Assembly (NCBI RefSeq): GCF_002022005.1
Contig: NZ_CP017258.1
Location: 496,001 to 560,000 of the forward strand
Direction of reading: 5' to 3'
DNA: 64,000 nucleotides
Source of the DNA: Campylobacter pinnipediorum subsp. caledonicus
GTDB taxonomy: Bacteria > Campylobacterota > Campylobacteria > Campylobacterales > Campylobacteraceae
This document shows, piece by piece, positions 1-12,917 of this stretch. Within the stretch, counting starts at the first letter, position 1. Each line of letters begins with the position of its first letter. The position numbers were made by a program, and so were the translations under genes. The notes below the pieces were generated by a model. It ran no database searches. It saw nothing but the letters and a program-made list of their open reading frames with translations, and was not told the DNA's origin.

Positions 1-153
1 ATATGCAGATAGACTTGCTTTGTCTTTAAAAGGCATTAATGCTTTATCTACTCCCATCCTGCTGCTTTTACCACCAGCCAATACTACACAAGATTGCTGT
101 TGTTTCATTAATAAAAATCCATCACAACCATTATCTCCACAACTATGTCCCAT
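1..153 (-). CDS. mobA: Molybdenum cofactor guanylyltransferase MobA, N-terminal part (cut by window edge)
   Basis: The reverse strand encodes 51 codons that run off the left edge. Residues 24-37 read VLAGGKSSRMGVDK followed by ALMPF, the nucleotide-binding signature of MobA, which attaches GMP to molybdopterin to make the bis-MGD cofactor. The ATG at 153 has a well placed AAGGA seven bases upstream; an internal ATG at 108 would give the more usual short N-terminus. The first 15 residues (with CGDNGC) are an extra cysteine-containing leader. The TorA-type enzyme at 23129 would need this cofactor. The gene points away from the rRNA unit. The family call is secure; the length is unknown. Confidence 0.85.
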   Translation of the reverse strand, partial: MGHSCGDNGCDGFLLMKQQQSCVVLAGGKSSRMGVDKALMPFKDKASLSAY

Positions 154-777
154 TTGAATCCTTCGTTAATTTTTTATTTTTATTTTATCCATTATTGACT
201 TTTTGTCGCCTTATGATATCTTAAAATATAAAAAATTTAAATATACAATAGTAGCTAAAATTAATCAATAACTATATTTATAGATAACGTATTTTTATTT
301 ACCACTACACACACCTCTCCAAATTCCAACAAACTAAAATATTTTTATTTTTTTTTACAATATTAAGCTCATATTAAGCATTGCTCTTATATAATTCCAG
401 CTCACGATTTGAGAAACGGAGTTTATCTCCTTGAGAATATAAGTCAATATTTTATTTTTAAACAAATCGTTGTTCTTTTAATTACAATTGTTAAGAGTCA
501 CAAGCAAGTTTTAATAAAAACAATTTTACAGGACTTGTTAAAGATTTAAATATCTAATCTCTTGTATATAAATACAGAAGTTTAACATCACAAGATATTA
601 TAGAGTTAAAACTTATCTATATTATCTGTTAATGCTTTCCGTCTTGGGGATTATGTGTTTAGATTTAGTAACTACATATATTTATGTATAACAGTTACCT
701 TTAACAAGGAAGTGATGCGAATTAGAATATAACAAAAAATATACTAACAACTTATTATGTATTAATAGGTAAAAAAA
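154..777 (+). promoter_or_regulatory. Promoter and leader of the 23S-5S rRNA unit
   Basis: No gene is visible in this 620-bp AT-rich stretch. A TATAAT hexamer at 390-395 is preceded by a TTAAGC-rich tract (363-380), as in Campylobacter housekeeping promoters, and would start transcription near 402. At 471-480 TGTTCTTTTA resembles an rRNA boxA antitermination element. The rest would be transcribed leader up to the processing stem at 698-718. There is no 16S rRNA or tRNA here. The promoter and boxA are inferred from sequence alone. Confidence 0.55.
698..718 (+). repeat. 5' arm of the 23S rRNA processing stem (partner 3687-3707)
   Basis: These 21 bases are complementary to 3687-3707 with a single G-U pair. 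The two arms lie just outside the 23S gene, so the precursor would fold into a long duplex closing the 23S domain, the usual RNase III substrate for pre-23S release. Confidence 0.85.
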
Positions 778-3681
<2,904 letters not shown>

Positions 3682-3686
3682 TTTAA

Positions 3687-3707
3687 GCATCACTTCCTTG
3701 TTAAGGG
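3687..3707 (+). repeat. 3' arm of the 23S rRNA processing stem
   Basis: Reverse complement of 698-718 apart from one wobble position. It directly follows the mature 23S 3' end. Confidence 0.85.
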
Positions 3708-3765
3708 TAAAACCTTATACAAGAAAAGATTGTTTAATAAAACAAGCTTTACTCTTAACGATATA

Positions 3766-3830
3766 ATTTAACACAAACAGTGTTAAATAAGAGATTACAC
3801 AAATAATCACTAATCTTTTATTTAACACTG
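3766..3830 (+). other. Hairpin in the 23S-5S spacer with competing arms
   Basis: Bases 3778-3797 pair with 3811-3830 (20 base pairs, one G-U, 13-base loop), ending at the first base of 5S rRNA. It is probably the processing hairpin that defines the 5S 5' end. The core ATTTAACAC occurs at 3766-3774 and again at 3820-3828, and its complement GTGTTAAAT lies between them at 3780-3788. The middle arm could therefore pair with either neighbour. Confidence 0.7.
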
Positions 3831-3949
3831 CTCGTGGCTATACAGACGAGGAAACGCCTTGCTCCATCTCGAACCAAGAAGCTAAGCTCGTCCTGGCTGA
3901 TGATACTCTCTCTTACTGAGATGTTGGGAAAGTAAGTCGCTGCGAGCTT
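3830..3949 (+). rRNA. rrf: 5S ribosomal RNA
   Basis: The sequence contains the conserved 5S core ACGCCTTGCTCCATCTCGAA and the loop around GAACCAAGAAGCTAAGC. The terminal stem GCTCG/CGAGC closes the molecule. It lies about 150 bases after 23S and is followed by a T-rich tract (3949-3967) that may end transcription. Confidence 0.95.
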
Positions 3950-5139
3950 TGTTTATTCTTTCTTTTTATAAATCCAATTAATATTATTTATTATATATCT
4001 TTATTTCTTATTCTTTTTTATGTTTTTTTATTTAATAAATTTAAAATATTTTTTATTCTTTTATGTTATTGTGTTTTACTTGGTTGTGATTAATATACAA
4101 GTGGTATATTTTATTGATTGTGGATAATTGTTTTTTATTCTTTTTTATTTTAATCATTTAAATTCTTGTTGTTTAATAGCTAGATGGTAGGTTTTTTATA
4201 AATTGAGGATATAGTTTATGAGGAATTTTAACAGCTCAATTAGCACAGAATTTAATCTAAAAGGTTATGATTATGATCCATATAAAAATAATTAGGAATA
4301 AATTTATTAGAATATAATAATTATAAAAATGTGCTAACAAAATAAAAGAGTGAGCAGATAAATCAAATTTACAAAGATACAAAAAACAAAACTACTTAAA
4401 TAAACAAACTCTTCCTTGATGGACATATAAACAAAATAGAAATTTTACAATCACTAATCAACTCATCAAACAAATCATATTATAAAGTCACAAGCAAATA
4501 ATATAAAAGCAACTGTAATTGTGTGATACTCTTACAGTATTTATAATAAGTTTTTTTATTTAAACAATATAAAAAAGATTAATTAGCTGTGAGTATACGA
4601 AGTACTTATTTGCTGAAAGGTAAATTAGCGATTACTCTTGTTTCGTTTTTTGTTAAAAATCTTAGTAAGTTTATCAATACTTTACTCATATAATACTGCT
4701 ATATTTATAGATAAGTACAGTTGAATGCTTTATAAAAGTGTTATTTGATAATGTAGAATCTTTAATAGGCATTATAAAAAATTTATAGTGAATTGATTCA
4801 TGTTCTTTTTTGTTGATAAATTTATTTATCTATTTATTTGTCTTTTATAAATATGTATATTCACTAAAGATAGTTTATTTAACTTTTATGAAGAAAAAGG
4901 ATTGGTATGGTGTTTTAAACAAAGAGTTAAAAACATAAATATTTGATGCTTTTAGTAATTCACTAAATTTAGATTTGCTTACACAAAACTCATCCATAAC
5001 TTCAATATTTGGTAACTCAAGCATCTCACTCTTTAGTAAATTTAAATCCTTTTTGTAGTTTTAAATATATTATCAAATGCTTATCGCGAGTTTAAAAATC
5101 ATAAATACGAGTATTCAAGTTAATAATAAAAGATAAAGT
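3950..5139. other. AT-rich gene-poor stretch, probably decayed
   Basis: No intact gene is visible. A 25-codon frame with a plausible ribosome site starts at 4218 (plus strand) and stops after 78 bases. A coding-like fragment lies on the minus strand at 4875-5060. The remainder is low-complexity AT-rich sequence with stops in all frames. It adjoins the RTX-type remnant at 5140, so it may be part of the same decaying locus. Confidence 0.5.
4875..5060 (-). pseudogene. Coding-like fragment of unknown function
   Basis: A stop-free minus-strand frame of 61 codons with normal Campylobacter-like codon use. From an internal ATG at 5024 it would encode 49 residues beginning MLELPNIEVMDEF and ending FFFIKVK. 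I do not recognise the family. It has no clear ribosome binding site and no neighbour on its strand, so a gene remnant is more likely than a functional small protein. Confidence 0.3.
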
Positions 5140-6165
5140 TAGAATGATTTTAAAAGTACTTGCGGCTAGTTCTATAGCTTTGGAGTATTATAAAAGTGAT
5201 GTAAAGTTAAAACCTAATTTAAAACAAACATTCAAACATAAAATCAAATATATACTAAAATTTATGCTTTAGATGGAGATACTCATAATTGTTTTATGAA
5301 ATAGCTCATATATCAAAGCGGGAAGTGGTAAAGATATTATTATAAATTTAAAAATTATAATAGATGAAAATTCTAAAAATGAGATTTATACCGATAATAA
5401 AGATGGCTGTAATGACTATCTATGGAAGCGCTGGAGAAGACACCGTTTATGGTGGCAAAAGTGATAAATACTATGTTGGCTATAAAGATATCATAGAAGA
5501 TAGAGATGGTAAAGAAAGTGAGTTATGCATTAACCAGTTGAACGTATAATAAAGACAAAATTGTATATATAAGTGCGAAGATAGAAATGTGGAGTGTAGT
5601 CTAGTAGAAAATATCTTAAATAAAATATTAACTATAAATAACTTTGATAAATACAAAGATGAGATAGATATAAACATAGGAAATAAAACTTCCAAAGAAG
5701 CAGATAGCGATGACCAAAATATTTAGTGCAAGTATAGACAAGAACTTAAAACAAGATCAGTATTAGAGATGATAGTAAATGAAAATAGCCAAGATCTAAT
5801 ATGGATACTTCTAATCTTATAACCAACGTAGAGTATACATATAAGTAAGATAGCTCTATGCTGCTGAAAATGAAGATATTAAATTTGAATTTACAGGTGG
5901 TGTCAAGGGAATGTCTAAAAATCTAAAGCTAGAGTAACTAAAAATCTAAATCGAGCTATTATAGATAATGATAGTGATGATGATCTAGACCCAGAAGATT
6001 ATTGCCCTATGATGGTAGTTTTAAACAAAGATGGCATTAATGCTTTAAAAATATTATAAACTTTGATTTTGATTCAAATGGTTTTAAAGAAGCAACTGGA
6101 TGGATAGATACAAATGATGGTTTTTGTTTGTTCATAATGCCTTATATTATTATGTTTTTATCTGT
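5140..6165 (+). pseudogene. Decayed RTX / calcium-binding-repeat protein
   Basis: Short coding stretches in shifting plus-strand frames share the character of large repeat-in-toxin surface or secreted proteins. Near 5318 a frame reads AGSGKDIIIN; at 5412-5546 it reads YGSAGEDTVYGGKSDKYYVG, close to the GGxGxD nonapeptide pattern; near 5960 it reads DNDSDDDLDPEDYCPYDG; near 6060 it reads INFDFDSNGFKEATGWID, a segment typical of the C-terminal part of such proteins. Many stops and frame changes interrupt them, so no full protein can be made. The exact boundaries are uncertain; I infer one ancestral gene of which parts are deleted. Confidence 0.65.
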
Positions 6166-6385
6166 AATTTTGGAATTTTACTTAATCTTTATAATATTTT
6201 TCATACCGAAATTTAAGATGATAAAAAGTTTTTAAACTTAAATAATCTTTGTTAAAGGCATCAGTTAAAATCATATAAAAAATATAGAATTCAAATAAAA
6301 TATATTATTGTACTTTATTATTTTTATTGATTTAAGCAGCTTTTAGATAAAATTATAAACATAATATCAATATAAGGTTTTTTAA

Positions 6386-7312
6386 ATGAGAGGTTATAAA
6401 GTTTTTTCAGGGACTGCGAATTTAGATTTTTCAAAAAAAGTTTCTCAATATCTATCCTTGCCGTTGAGTGAAGCCATTATAAAGCGTTTTAGTGATGGCG
6501 AAATAAGCGTTCAAATAGGTGAAAGTGTAAGGGGTAAAGATGTTTTTGTTATTCAGCCAACCTGTGCACCGGCAAACATAAATTTAATGGAGCTTTTAGT
6601 GCTTACAGATGCTTTAAAACGTAGCTCTGCTAGTTCTATAACGGCTGTTGTCCCTTATTTTGGATACGCAAGACAAGATAGAAAAGCCGCCCCTCGTGTT
6701 CCTATTACAGCAAAACTCGTTGCAAATATGATGCAAGTAGCTGGAATTGATAGAGTTGTTACTATGGATCTTCACGCTGGACAGATACAGGGATTTTTTG
6801 ATATTCCTGTTGATAATTTATATGGTAGCATTATTTTTACAGATTATGTGCGTTCTAAAAATTTAAAAAACCCTATTGTTGCTAGTCCTGATGTTGGCGG
6901 TGTTGCAAGAGCTAGAGCGCTGGCTAAAAATTTAGGGCTTGATATGGTTATAGTTGATAAACGTCGTGAAAAAGCAAACGAAAGTGAAGTTATGAATATC
7001 ATAGGTGATGTTAATGGCAAAGATGTTATTTTAGTTGACGATATGATAGACACAGCAGGAACGATAGTAAAAGCATCCAAGGTTTTTAAAGATAAAGGCG
7101 CTACAAGCGTTATTGCATTTTGCACACATCCAGTTTTGAGCGGAGCTGCTTATGACAATCTATCAAAAGGCTATCTTGATGAGCTTGTGGTAACTGACAC
7201 GATACCTTTAAAACAAGAACTACCTTGTATAAAAGTTTTAAGCGTTGCACCTCTTTTTGGAGAAACTATAAGAAGAATTTATCACAACGAAAGTGTAAAT
7301 TCTCTATTTTAA
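6386..7312 (+). CDS. prs: Ribose-phosphate pyrophosphokinase
   Basis: 308 residues, the normal length for PRPP synthetase, which makes phosphoribosyl pyrophosphate from ribose 5-phosphate and ATP for nucleotide, histidine and NAD synthesis in the cytoplasm. The PRPP-binding loop [10 protein letters not shown] is at residues 217-226, the flexible ATP loop [10 protein letters not shown] at 91-100 and the metal-binding [11 protein letters not shown] at 128-138. An AAGG ribosome site lies eight bases before the ATG. A hairpin terminator follows. PRPP made here would also supply the nicotinate phosphoribosyltransferase at 34205. Confidence 0.97.
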   Translation: MRGYKVFSGTANLDFSKKVSQYLSLPLSEAIIKRFSDGEISVQIGESVRGKDVFVIQPTCAPANINLMELLVLTDALKRSSASSITAVVPYFGYARQDRKAAPRVPITAKLVANMMQVAGIDRVVTMDLHAGQIQGFFDIPVDNLYGSIIFTDYVRSKNLKNPIVASPDVGGVARARALAKNLGLDMVIVDKRREKANESEVMNIIGDVNGKDVILVDDMIDTAGTIVKASKVFKDKGATSVIAFCTHPVLSGAAYDNLSKGYLDELVVTDTIPLKQELPCIKVLSVAPLFGETIRRIYHNESVNSLF

Positions 7313-7320
7313 TACTCTAT

Positions 7321-7353
7321 AAAGCACCTGTTAAATTTTCAAATAGGTGCTTT
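7321..7353 (+). terminator. Terminator after prs
   Basis: Nine-base-pair stem AAAGCACCT/AGGTGCTTT with a 15-base loop, followed by GATTTTT. It separates prs from the radical SAM gene. Confidence 0.75.
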
Positions 7354-7381
7354 GATTTTTAAATCTTTATAAGGAAAGATA

Positions 7382-8293
7382 TTGAGTTTGGTATTTGGAC
7401 CAATACACTCTCGTAGATTTGGTATGTCTTTAGGGATAGATTTATCTCCTTTTTCAAAATCATGCAATTTTGATTGCGTTTATTGTGAAATAGGTAAAGG
7501 TAAGATAACTCAAAGTATAGAAATTCAGCCTGATATTGATGATATTATAGATGAATTAAAACTCGCAATATCAAAACATAAAAATATAGACGTTATAACT
7601 GTTAGTGCGAGCGGAGAACCAACTCTTTATAAAAATCTTAAAAAATTAGTCTATAAAATAAAAGATATTAAAAAAGATAAAAAATTACTTATATTAAGTA
7701 ATGCAACAGGGCTTTTAAATCAAGATACATTTGAGTCTTTGCTTGAGTTTGATATAGCTAAGTTTAGCCTAGATAGTGTTGTTAAATCCAGCTTTAAAAA
7801 ACTGGCTAGAATTAAAGATATAAATTTAGAAAAACTTATTAGCAATATGAAGTTTTTTAGGGAGAAGTTTAATGGTCAAATGGTTATAGAAATTCTTGTT
7901 GTTAAAAATATAAATGATAGTGATGATGAGTTTGTAAAGCTAAATGATGTATTAAATTTCATAAAACCAGATAGAGTTGATATAGGTAGTATAGATAGAC
8001 CACCTGCGTATAAAGTTACTGGCGTTGGCGAAGAAATTTTGCAAAAATTAGCATCAAATATAAAAAATATTCCGGTAAATATAATCAAATCGAAAACAAA
8101 CACAGTTAGATATGATTTTACAAAAGATGAAATAATGCAGCTTTTATTAAGGCGACCACAAACTATGTCAAATATAAATGAGAATTTTTCGGATTTATCA
8201 AAAAATAATTTAAATGAGCTTATAGGTTTGGGTAAAATATATAAAATTGATGTTGTCGGTGTTGAGTTTTATAAAGTAAAGGAAAAAATATGA
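7382..8293 (+). CDS. Radical SAM protein of the COG0731 type
   Basis: 303 residues starting from TTG, supported by an AAGGA site six bases upstream. The N-terminus GPIHSRRFGMSLGIDLSP followed by CNFDCVYC (cysteines 28, 32 and 35) is the CX3CX2C iron-sulfur/S-adenosylmethionine motif in the context of the COG0731 Fe-S oxidoreductase family. SASGEPTLY near residue 80 is the SAM-contacting GGEP-like motif. The substrate is not known for this family as far as I can tell. The stop overlaps the start of the next gene by four bases (ATGA), so the two are co-translated. Confidence 0.8.
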   Translation: MSLVFGPIHSRRFGMSLGIDLSPFSKSCNFDCVYCEIGKGKITQSIEIQPDIDDIIDELKLAISKHKNIDVITVSASGEPTLYKNLKKLVYKIKDIKKDKKLLILSNATGLLNQDTFESLLEFDIAKFSLDSVVKSSFKKLARIKDINLEKLISNMKFFREKFNGQMVIEILVVKNINDSDDEFVKLNDVLNFIKPDRVDIGSIDRPPAYKVTGVGEEILQKLASNIKNIPVNIIKSKTNTVRYDFTKDEIMQLLLRRPQTMSNINENFSDLSKNNLNELIGLGKIYKIDVVGVEFYKVKEKI

Positions 8294-9120
8294 AAAGAAT
8301 TTTAACCATTCAAGATATATCTTGTGTTGGTAAATGTTCGCTTGGTGTGGCGCTTCCAATAATTAGTTCAATAGGGATCGAAGCTTGTATTTTGCCAACG
8401 GCATTATTATCAACTCATACAGGATTTGATAACTTTACTTTTTTGGATTTAACAGATGAGATGGATAAGATAGTTGATGTCTGGGAAAAAGAAAATATAA
8501 GTTTTGATGGAATTTATACAGGCTTTTTGGGAAATATAAAACAACTTACGAAAATAGAAGGCATTATAAATAAGTTTAAAAACAATGATGAGCTTATCCT
8601 TATAGACCCTTGTATGGCAGATAATGGGAAGTTTTATTCTTGCTTTGATGAAAGCTTTGCAAAAGCGATGAAAAACTTTTGTAAAAATGCAGATATAATC
8701 ACACCAAATATTACAGAAGCTTGTTTTTTAACTAATACACAATATCCAAAAAATGGTTATGATGATAAATTTATAGATGAATTAATGGATAAACTTAAAG
8801 AGCTTAAAACTAAATTTATCGTTTTAAAGGGTGTTAGTTATGATGAAAAAAGTTGCGGTGTTTTAAGCTATGATAAAAAAGAAAATGAAACAAAAAGTTA
8901 TTTTCATGAGCTAATAGACGCTAGGTTCAGTGGAACTGGAGATATATTTGCTTCTATCGTTTTTTCAAAAATTATTTTAGGCGATAGTTTGTATAGTGCA
9001 ACAAAAATAGCAGCTGATTTCGTTGTGGATTCTATAAATTCGACTCTAAAAGACAAAACACCCAACCACTATGGAGTTGATTTTGAAGAAAATTTACCAA
9101 ATTTAATAAAAAAATTGTAA
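8290..9120 (+). CDS. Pyridoxal/pyridoxamine kinase (PdxK/PdxY-like)
   Basis: 276 residues of the ribokinase-fold vitamin B6 kinase family: it opens ILTIQDISCVGKCSLG, has IDPCMADNGKFY near residue 107 and TPNITEACFLT near residue 139, and ends with the anion-hole region ARFSGTGDIFAS near residue 215 with the catalytic aspartate. It would phosphorylate pyridoxal or related vitamers to salvage PLP. It is translationally coupled to the radical SAM gene. The exact vitamer preference cannot be read from the sequence. Confidence 0.85.
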   Translation: MKRILTIQDISCVGKCSLGVALPIISSIGIEACILPTALLSTHTGFDNFTFLDLTDEMDKIVDVWEKENISFDGIYTGFLGNIKQLTKIEGIINKFKNNDELILIDPCMADNGKFYSCFDESFAKAMKNFCKNADIITPNITEACFLTNTQYPKNGYDDKFIDELMDKLKELKTKFIVLKGVSYDEKSCGVLSYDKKENETKSYFHELIDARFSGTGDIFASIVFSKIILGDSLYSATKIAADFVVDSINSTLKDKTPNHYGVDFEENLPNLIKKL

Positions 9121-9197
9121 TTTTGTAAAAATTTAAATTTATTTTTATTGACAAAAAAAGATTTTTTTAATATAATCACAGCTCATTTTTATTATAT

Positions 9198-9272
<75 letters not shown>

Positions 9273-9982
9273 CTTATGTTTAAAAATCCATTCCAAATTT
9301 CCATTTTACCAATATTTCAAAAAGATTAAGTTTTTAGTCAATCTTGTTTTTCCATTTTGTTTCAAATAAATTTGAATTTGTTTTGTGGATTATAATATAT
9401 TATTGTAATGTTTTATGCGTTACAAAATACAACAAATAGATTAAAAAATATATCTATTTTAACAGTTTTAATTGTTTTTTAAGCTGTAATTAGGTTTACT
9501 AAAGGTTCAGATACTCTTTTATTGGGTATTTGATAAAATATTTTTCACACGAGTGTTTTCATAACTAAAAACCTTTATTTTTAGAAATTAGGTTTTTGTA
9601 GCAGAAATTTAGTTTTTACATACACTTTTTTATATAAACTCCTATTTTAAAAAAAGTTATTTATTTCTGCTACATTTTTTTAAAACATTTTGTACTTTTA
9701 TACACGGTTTTAAGGGCAGTTGTTTTTATTACCCTGTTGAAAATAACCACTTTTTAATTATTGTTTGAACAGCTACTTATAAAAGTATTTTGTATCTTGA
9801 CAGAGGAAAGATTTGTATCAAAAGGTCAAAAGCCTTTTGAATTATAAAACTATCAAGTCCTAAACTCGCCATTTTATAAAATAAAAAATAAATTATAGTG
9901 ATTTGTTTTAAAAATATAAACAACCATTCAATAAAATTTAATTACAATTATACAATCAATTTTAATCAAATTTGGAAAAACA
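9273..9982. other. Non-coding gap with inverted repeats
   Basis: No reading frame of note. It holds a 12-bp inverted repeat TGTAGCAGAAAT at 9597-9608 and ATTTCTGCTACA at 9663-9674, an overlapping 8-bp pair AAAAACCT/AGGTTTTT at 9568-9597, and a short palindrome TCAAAAGCCTTTTGA near 9827-9841. The first two suggest a transcribed structure or the remains of a mobile element. I do not recognise a known RNA family (SRP, tmRNA and RNase P motifs were not seen). Confidence 0.4.
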
Positions 9983-10459
9983 ATGGAAAAAAATAAAACG
10001 AATGCAATGAGAATTTTAGATAAGCATAAAATAGCTTATGAGTCATTTTTTTATGAGGCAGATGGGGCTATTGATGGTGTTTCTGTGGCAAATAAAATCG
10101 GATTCGCAGTTGAAAGTGTATATAAAACACTTGTTCTTATGGGGAATGACAACAACTATTATGTTGCTGTCATTCCAGTGGCTAAAGAACTTGATTTGAA
10201 AAAACTAGCCAAAGCTTGTGGTGTTAAAAAGGTTGAGTTAATTCCAGTGGCTAAAATAAACTCAGTTACCGGATATATAAGGGGCGGTTGTTCGCCTATT
10301 GGCATGAAAAAAGACTATCCTTTGCAGATAGACCAAAGTGCTCAAATGTTAGATGAAATTATAGTTAGTGGTGGAAAGATAGGTATTCAAATCAAAGTAA
10401 AAGTTGAAGATATGGCCAAAATAAGAAAAGCTAATTTTTCAGATTTGTTGAAGGAATAA
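9983..10459 (+). CDS. ybaK: YbaK/EbsC-family Cys-tRNA(Pro) deacylase
   Basis: 158 residues matching YbaK trans-editing enzymes that remove cysteine wrongly attached to tRNA-Pro. Landmarks are the N-terminal KTNAMRILDKHKIAYESFFY, the KTLVLMG strand near residue 48 with its conserved lysine, and the TGYIRGGCSPIGMKK segment near residues 92-106 that forms the active site. It is a single gene facing the convergent urease operon, with a shared terminator. Confidence 0.92.
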   Translation: MEKNKTNAMRILDKHKIAYESFFYEADGAIDGVSVANKIGFAVESVYKTLVLMGNDNNYYVAVIPVAKELDLKKLAKACGVKKVELIPVAKINSVTGYIRGGCSPIGMKKDYPLQIDQSAQMLDEIIVSGGKIGIQIKVKVEDMAKIRKANFSDLLKE

Positions 10460-10461
10460 AC

Positions 10462-10484
10462 AATCTAGCCAAAAAGGCTAGATT
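10462..10484. terminator. Bidirectional terminator between ybaK and ureC
   Basis: Nine-base-pair stem AATCTAGCC/GGCTAGATT with a five-base AAAAA loop between two convergent stop codons. The A- and T-rich flanks could serve both directions. Confidence 0.75.
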
Positions 10485-10488
10485 AAAA

Positions 10489-12204
10489 TCAAAATAGATT
10501 ATAAAGTTGAGCCAAAGGCAAGTTGTCAGTTGGTTCGCATTTTGCTATCTTGCCATCTATTTTTACTTCATAGGTTTCTGGGTTAACTTCTAGTTTTGGC
10601 ATACTATTATTAAATTTCATATCTTTTTTCCCTATATTTCGGCAATTTTTCACAGGCAACACTATCCTGCCAAGTCCTAACTTGTCTTTTACGTTGTCTT
10701 TATAAGCTGCATTTGAAACAAAACTTATGCAAGTTTGCTCTATACCTTTTCCTAAAAATGCAAACATATTTCTATGCATAACTGGCTGCGGTGTCGGTAT
10801 TGAGGCACTTGGATCGCCTATTTGTGCTGTCATTATAAAACCATTTTTAACAACCGTTTTTGGTCTTATGCCAAAAAACTTAGGCTCCCACAAAACCAAA
10901 TCCGCATACTTACCAACCTCAATACTGCCTATATATTCGCCAATTCCTTGTGCTATGGCTGGATTTATGGTATATTTTGAGACATATCTCTTTGCTCTAA
11001 AATTATCATTATTATTGGCTTCATCTTCTTTTAAAGCACCAAATTGGTATTTCATCTTTGAAGCTGTTTGCCAAGTTCTTATAATCACCTCACCAACTCT
11101 ACCCATAGCTTGAGAATCTGAACTCATGATAGAAAAAACACCCTTATCATGAAGTATATCTTCAGCTGCTATCGTTTCAGGGCGTATTCTAGAATCAGCA
11201 AACGCAACATCTTCTTTTATATTTTTATCTAAATGATGACAAACCATAACCATATCCAAATGCTCATCTTCTGTATTTATTGTGTAAGGCATAGTTGGAT
11301 TAGTTGAAGCTGGTAAGACATTTGGCATACTTGCTGCTACTATTTGATCAGGAGCATGTCCGCCACCAGCACCCTCTGTATGGAAAAAGTGTATAGTTCT
11401 GCCTTTTATTGAAGATAGCGTGTCTTCTATATTTCCAGCTTCATTAAGAGTATCTGAGTGTATAGCAACCCCTACATCATACTCATCAGCAACACTTAAA
11501 CAATTATCTATAACAGCCTGAGTTGAACCCCAATCCTCGTGAATTTTTAGCCCTCCTGCACCTGCTTTTATCTGTTCTATGAGCGGTTCTTTTGTAGAGC
11601 AATTACCCTTTGCAAGGATTAAAATATTTACAGGAAAGCCTTCAAAAGATTTAAGCATATTTGATATATTTGATACACCAGGGGTACAAGTTGTCGCATT
11701 TGTTCCTTCAGCTGGCCCAGTTCCGCCGCCAACCATGGTTGTAACACCAGAACTAAGCGCGGTATCAACTTGCTGTGGGGTTATAAAATGTATATGAGTA
11801 TCAATGGCTCCAGCCGTTATTATCTTGCCTTCTCCGGCAATTATCTCTGTTCCAGCACCTATAACTATATCAACTTTATCATTTATATCAGGATTTCCAC
11901 TTTTGCCTATACCTGAAATTTTGCCATTAGTTATACCTATGTCAGCTTTGTAAATTCCCGTATAATCAAGTATAATTGCATTTGTTATAACAAGGTCAGC
12001 AGCTCCTGTTAACTGTGTCGCTGTGGCTGATTGATTCATTCCATCTCTTACAGATTTTCCACCACCAAATTGCGATTCATCTCCATAAACAGCAAAATCT
12101 TTTTCGACTTCAATGATTATATTTGTATCCCCGAGTCTTATTTTATCACCTGTTGTTGGTCCATACATAGAACCATATTTTTTTCTTGAAATTTTTAAAC
12201 TCAT
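10489..12204 (-). CDS. ureC: Urease subunit alpha
   Basis: 571 residues, full length for the catalytic subunit that hydrolyses urea to ammonia and carbamate at a di-nickel centre. Visible motifs are DTHIHF (residues 135-140, first nickel ligands), GLKIHEDWG near residue 218, whose lysine is carbamylated and bridges the nickels, and the mobile-flap MVCHHLD near residue 319 carrying the catalytic histidine. It is the last gene of the operon and overlaps ureB by four bases. The alpha, beta and gamma subunits are separate here, unlike the fused small subunit of Helicobacter. Confidence 0.98.
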   Translation of the reverse strand: MSLKISRKKYGSMYGPTTGDKIRLGDTNIIIEVEKDFAVYGDESQFGGGKSVRDGMNQSATATQLTGAADLVITNAIILDYTGIYKADIGITNGKISGIGKSGNPDINDKVDIVIGAGTEIIAGEGKIITAGAIDTHIHFITPQQVDTALSSGVTTMVGGGTGPAEGTNATTCTPGVSNISNMLKSFEGFPVNILILAKGNCSTKEPLIEQIKAGAGGLKIHEDWGSTQAVIDNCLSVADEYDVGVAIHSDTLNEAGNIEDTLSSIKGRTIHFFHTEGAGGGHAPDQIVAASMPNVLPASTNPTMPYTINTEDEHLDMVMVCHHLDKNIKEDVAFADSRIRPETIAAEDILHDKGVFSIMSSDSQAMGRVGEVIIRTWQTASKMKYQFGALKEDEANNNDNFRAKRYVSKYTINPAIAQGIGEYIGSIEVGKYADLVLWEPKFFGIRPKTVVKNGFIMTAQIGDPSASIPTPQPVMHRNMFAFLGKGIEQTCISFVSNAAYKDNVKDKLGLGRIVLPVKNCRNIGKKDMKFNNSMPKLEVNPETYEVKIDGKIAKCEPTDNLPLAQLYNLF

Positions 12205-12587
12205 TTATCAGACTCCTTGCTTTGCTTATTTACAAATCCCAATTTAATCATATTTTCTAAAATTTCATCTACATTTTTATAGCCAATATCGCCATTTACA
12301 AGGGCATTAAAACCCATAACCTTGCGCTTTCCACCAAGCTCAACCAAGCTTATTTTATGACTTTGCCCTGGTTCAAACCTTATAGCGTTTCCAGCTGGTA
12401 TGTCAAGCTTATATCCAAACGCCTTTTTGCGGTCAAATTCTAAGCACCTATTTACTTCAAAAAAGTGAAAATGACTCCCTACTTGGACAGCTCTATCACC
12501 TATATTTGTTACAACTAATTCTATTGTTTTTTTATCTTTATTTAAGATAATATCTTCATCTTTATAAAATATCTCTCCAGGTATCAT
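12201..12587 (-). CDS. ureB: Urease subunit beta
   Basis: 128 residues with the beta-subunit opening MIPGEIF and the conserved [17 protein letters not shown] and [12 protein letters not shown] segments. It assembles with UreA and UreC in the cytoplasmic apoenzyme. It lies nine bases after ureA and overlaps ureC by four, so the three structural genes are tightly coupled. The C-terminal extension past residue 105 is slightly longer than in minimal beta subunits. Confidence 0.97.
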   Translation of the reverse strand: MIPGEIFYKDEDIILNKDKKTIELVVTNIGDRAVQVGSHFHFFEVNRCLEFDRKKAFGYKLDIPAGNAIRFEPGQSHKISLVELGGKRKVMGFNALVNGDIGYKNVDEILENMIKLGFVNKQSKESDK

Positions 12588-12596
12588 TTACACTCC

Positions 12597-12899
12597 TTAA
12601 ACTATAGGATGAGAAACGGTAACAAGCTTTGTTCCATCTGTAAAAGTAGCTTCTATTTGCACATCTTCTATCATTTCAGCAACACCTTCCATTACATCAT
12701 CACGAGTTAAAATTTTTCTTCCATCCCTCATAAGCTCAGCCACTGTTTTACCATCTCTTGCCATCTCATAAAGTTCTGCACTTATTAGAGCAACTGATTC
12801 CGCGTAGTTTAGCTTAAGCCCTCTTGCTTTTCTTTTTCTGGCCACTTCGCCAGCTGTAAATATCATAAGCCTCTCTATATCTTTTGGTACTAAATGCAC
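12597..12899 (-). CDS. ureA: Urease subunit gamma
   Basis: 100 residues, the typical length. It shows LTxxE-like [20 protein letters not shown] and the conserved [21 protein letters not shown] and the C-terminal THPI-like VSHPIV. It is the first structural gene, downstream of ureD with 18 bases between. It is an independent gene rather than part of a UreAB fusion. Confidence 0.97.
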   Translation of the reverse strand: MHLVPKDIERLMIFTAGEVARKRKARGLKLNYAESVALISAELYEMARDGKTVAELMRDGRKILTRDDVMEGVAEMIEDVQIEATFTDGTKLVTVSHPIV

Positions 12900-12917
12900 T
12901 ATTTCTCTCCTTAATTT

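Noticed and set aside
39-224. 61-residue plus-strand reading frame
   Set aside because: It lies antisense to the mobA start and its promoter region, with no ribosome site; a shadow frame.
9819-9841. Palindrome TCAAAAGG...CCTTTTGA as a terminator
   Set aside because: No T run follows on either strand and no gene ends nearby.
10727-11113. 128-residue plus-strand frame in ureC
   Set aside because: Antisense shadow of a well supported urease gene.
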